Position numbers and translations under genes: made by a program
Notes under the pieces: generated by a model
Told to the model about the DNA's origin: nothing
The model's database searches: none
Seen by the model: only the letters and a program-made list of their open reading frames with translations
NCBI RefSeq assembly: GCF_041260665.1
Contig: NZ_JBGCCT010000001.1
Coordinates: 434,001 to 498,000 of the forward strand
Source: Catenulispora sp. GP43
GTDB taxonomy: Bacteria > Actinomycetota > Actinomycetes > Streptomycetales > Catenulisporaceae
DNA: 64,000 bases
Direction: 5' to 3'
In this document: piece after piece, positions 62,725-64,000 of the stretch
Layout: each line of letters opens with the position of its first letter
Position numbering within the stretch: the stretch's first letter is position 1

Positions 62725-64000
62725 ATGCGTCGCACTCTCAGAATCCGCGCCGCCGTGCTGGCGTTCGCGACAGTACTCTTCGGCGTGCCGCCGGGACCGG
62801 CCCGCGCCGACACGTTCGCCGCCACCCCGAACATCGTCCAAGTCGTCGCGCACGCCGACGACACGTTCCTGTTCTTCAACCCGGACCTGCGCAAGGTCTA
62901 CAACTTCCCGCTCGTCACGGTGTTCCTCACCGCGGGCGCGGCCACCACCGAAGTCGGGCCGGGCAAGCCGTTCTCGAGCACCTGCCTGTACGGCGAGAGC
63001 CGCGACAAGGGCGCGCGGGCCGCCGCCGCCGAGATCGCCGGCGTGGCCAACCCCACCTGGACCCGGACCCCGATCACCTTCGCCGGCAAGGTCGTCGAGG
63101 AGGACACCCTCGACCAGGCGCCGCAGGTGAAGCTGGTGTTCTTCAAGCTGCACGACGCCGGGGACGCCAACTACGTCAGCGGCGTGAACAAGCAGGGGAT
63201 CCTGGAGCAGATCTACAACTCCGGCCAGATCACCGGCTGGCACGAGGCCACGATGGGCACGCTGGCGGCCGACGGCGGCTCGGACTGCGAACCGCAGTAC
63301 GCGAACCAGACGTACACCAAGTCCCAGCTGACCGCCTCGCTGACGGCGCTGTACGCGCACTACAACGCGACCGTCGTCTACGGCATGGACCCGCACCGGT
63401 TCGACAGCGACCCGGGGAACACCGACCACCTCGGCTCCGGCGGCTTCACCCTGGACTCGGTCGCGAACTACCACGGCCCGAACAACGGCGGCCACGTCCT
63501 GCTGCGCCCCTACCGCGACTACAACATCAGCAACGAGGGCTCCACCCTCAACGGCGGCGACAGCTCGGTGAAGAAGGGCGACTTCCTGAGCTATCTGGGC
63601 CCGAACCGCGGCGACATCCCCGGCGTGTACCACGGCTTGTACGACACGTCGCCGGACCCGAACAACACGTTCTACACGCCCTTCTACAGCCGCCAGTACT
63701 CGCGGTGGCCGAACGGGAACGTGTGGACGGCGACGGCCGGCGGCAAGCTCACCGCCTTCGCGATCATCAACAGCCAGATCCAGAGCTGGACCGAGAGCTC
63801 GCCGGGCGGGGCCTGGACCGGCCCCACGCCGATCCCCGGCAGCGGCGGGATGACCCCGAGGCTGTCGGTGACCGTCGACCCGTCGGGACTGCTGCGGGTG
63901 TTCACCACGCGGCTGTCGGACTACGCGGTCATGACGGACGTCCAGACCGCCCCCGGGGTCTGGGGGTCCTGGAAGTCGCTGGGCAACCCCAACTCCGACA
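62725..64000 (+). CDS. Secreted PIG-L deacetylase with C-terminal repeat domain (partial)
   Basis: The 5' 425 codons of a gene that runs off the window. Signal peptide (MRRTLRIRAAVLAFATVLFG, cleavage near ARA28-D29). A PIG-L domain (about 33-260) with the metal motif AHADD (42-46, in place of AHPDD) and a late TDHLGSGG. The visible C-terminal part (from ~290) has FYSRQYSRWPNGNVWTATAG and SWTESSPGGAWTGPTPIPG, like beta-propeller/tectonin or PLL-type repeats. Extracellular deacetylases of this kind act on glycan substrates. ATG 62725, no ribosome site seen. Confidence 0.85.
   Translation, partial: MRRTLRIRAAVLAFATVLFGVPPGPARADTFAATPNIVQVVAHADDTFLFFNPDLRKVYNFPLVTVFLTAGAATTEVGPGKPFSSTCLYGESRDKGARAAAAEIAGVANPTWTRTPITFAGKVVEEDTLDQAPQVKLVFFKLHDAGDANYVSGVNKQGILEQIYNSGQITGWHEATMGTLAADGGSDCEPQYANQTYTKSQLTASLTALYAHYNATVVYGMDPHRFDSDPGNTDHLGSGGFTLDSVANYHGPNNGGHVLLRPYRDYNISNEGSTLNGGDSSVKKGDFLSYLGPNRGDIPGVYHGLYDTSPDPNNTFYTPFYSRQYSRWPNGNVWTATAGGKLTAFAIINSQIQSWTESSPGGAWTGPTPIPGSGGMTPRLSVTVDPSGLLRVFTTRLSDYAVMTDVQTAPGVWGSWKSLGNPNSD

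Overview
High-GC actinomycete chromosome, about 70% G+C by eye, with GC-rich third codon positions and many GTG/TTG starts. Gene order (purN-purH-folD-DUF3017, sucC-sucD, amtB-glnK-glnD beside an nsdA homologue, ftsY-smc, DUF177-rpmF-rnc-mutM) resembles Streptomyces, but the insertions and missing neighbours suggest another lineage of streptomycete-like actinomycetes, for example Catenulisporales. That placement is inference. I saw no rRNA, tRNA, CRISPR array, insertion sequence or prophage.

Layout. 1-10 kb is central metabolism: the end of an Lrp/AsnC gene, malate dehydrogenase, a VOC protein, an M20 hydrolase, isocitrate dehydrogenase, a DUF3017 protein, an AttH/CrtC-like protein, and the one-carbon/purine run purN-purH-folD. 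10-15 kb has two proline-rich membrane proteins, a DUF6350 membrane protein that runs antisense into its neighbour, a decayed NUDIX gene and sucC-sucD. 15-20 kb has aminopeptidase N and a membrane Ser/Thr kinase, with a 12-codon leader ORF and a hairpin at the kinase start.

19.7-27.5 kb is the most distinctive part: five co-directional genes for a SWIM zinc-finger protein, a DUF5691 helical-repeat protein, a MoxR AAA+ ATPase, a DUF5682 protein with TraB/Tiki-like motifs, and a vWA protein. The last three overlap end to start, which suggests one AAA+/vWA machine. 27.5-34 kb has a B12-binding mutase subunit, a secreted M23 peptidase, a lipoprotein, PcrA helicase and a PIG-L deacetylase. 34-40 kb is the nitrogen-control operon amtB-glnK-glnD with a good candidate GlnR site, then nsdA and a truncated primase/polymerase-like gene. 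40-48.5 kb has ftsY, a pair of WXG100-like helical proteins, OsmC, GNAT, smc and a short coiled-coil protein.

48.5-59 kb looks like an accessory envelope island: two CAP-domain proteins behind a structured-looking leader, a GT-C-like membrane protein, a UGM-like flavoprotein, a DUF2142 protein and a YfhO protein. 59-61.4 kb is the housekeeping run DUF177-rpmF-rnc-mutM. The window closes with a secreted glycine-rich protein divergent from a secreted PIG-L deacetylase that runs off the end.

Short tandem repeats with periods of 9, 11, 12, 17, 20 and 63 bp recur in spacers, over stop codons and inside genes, suggesting frequent slippage-type duplication.
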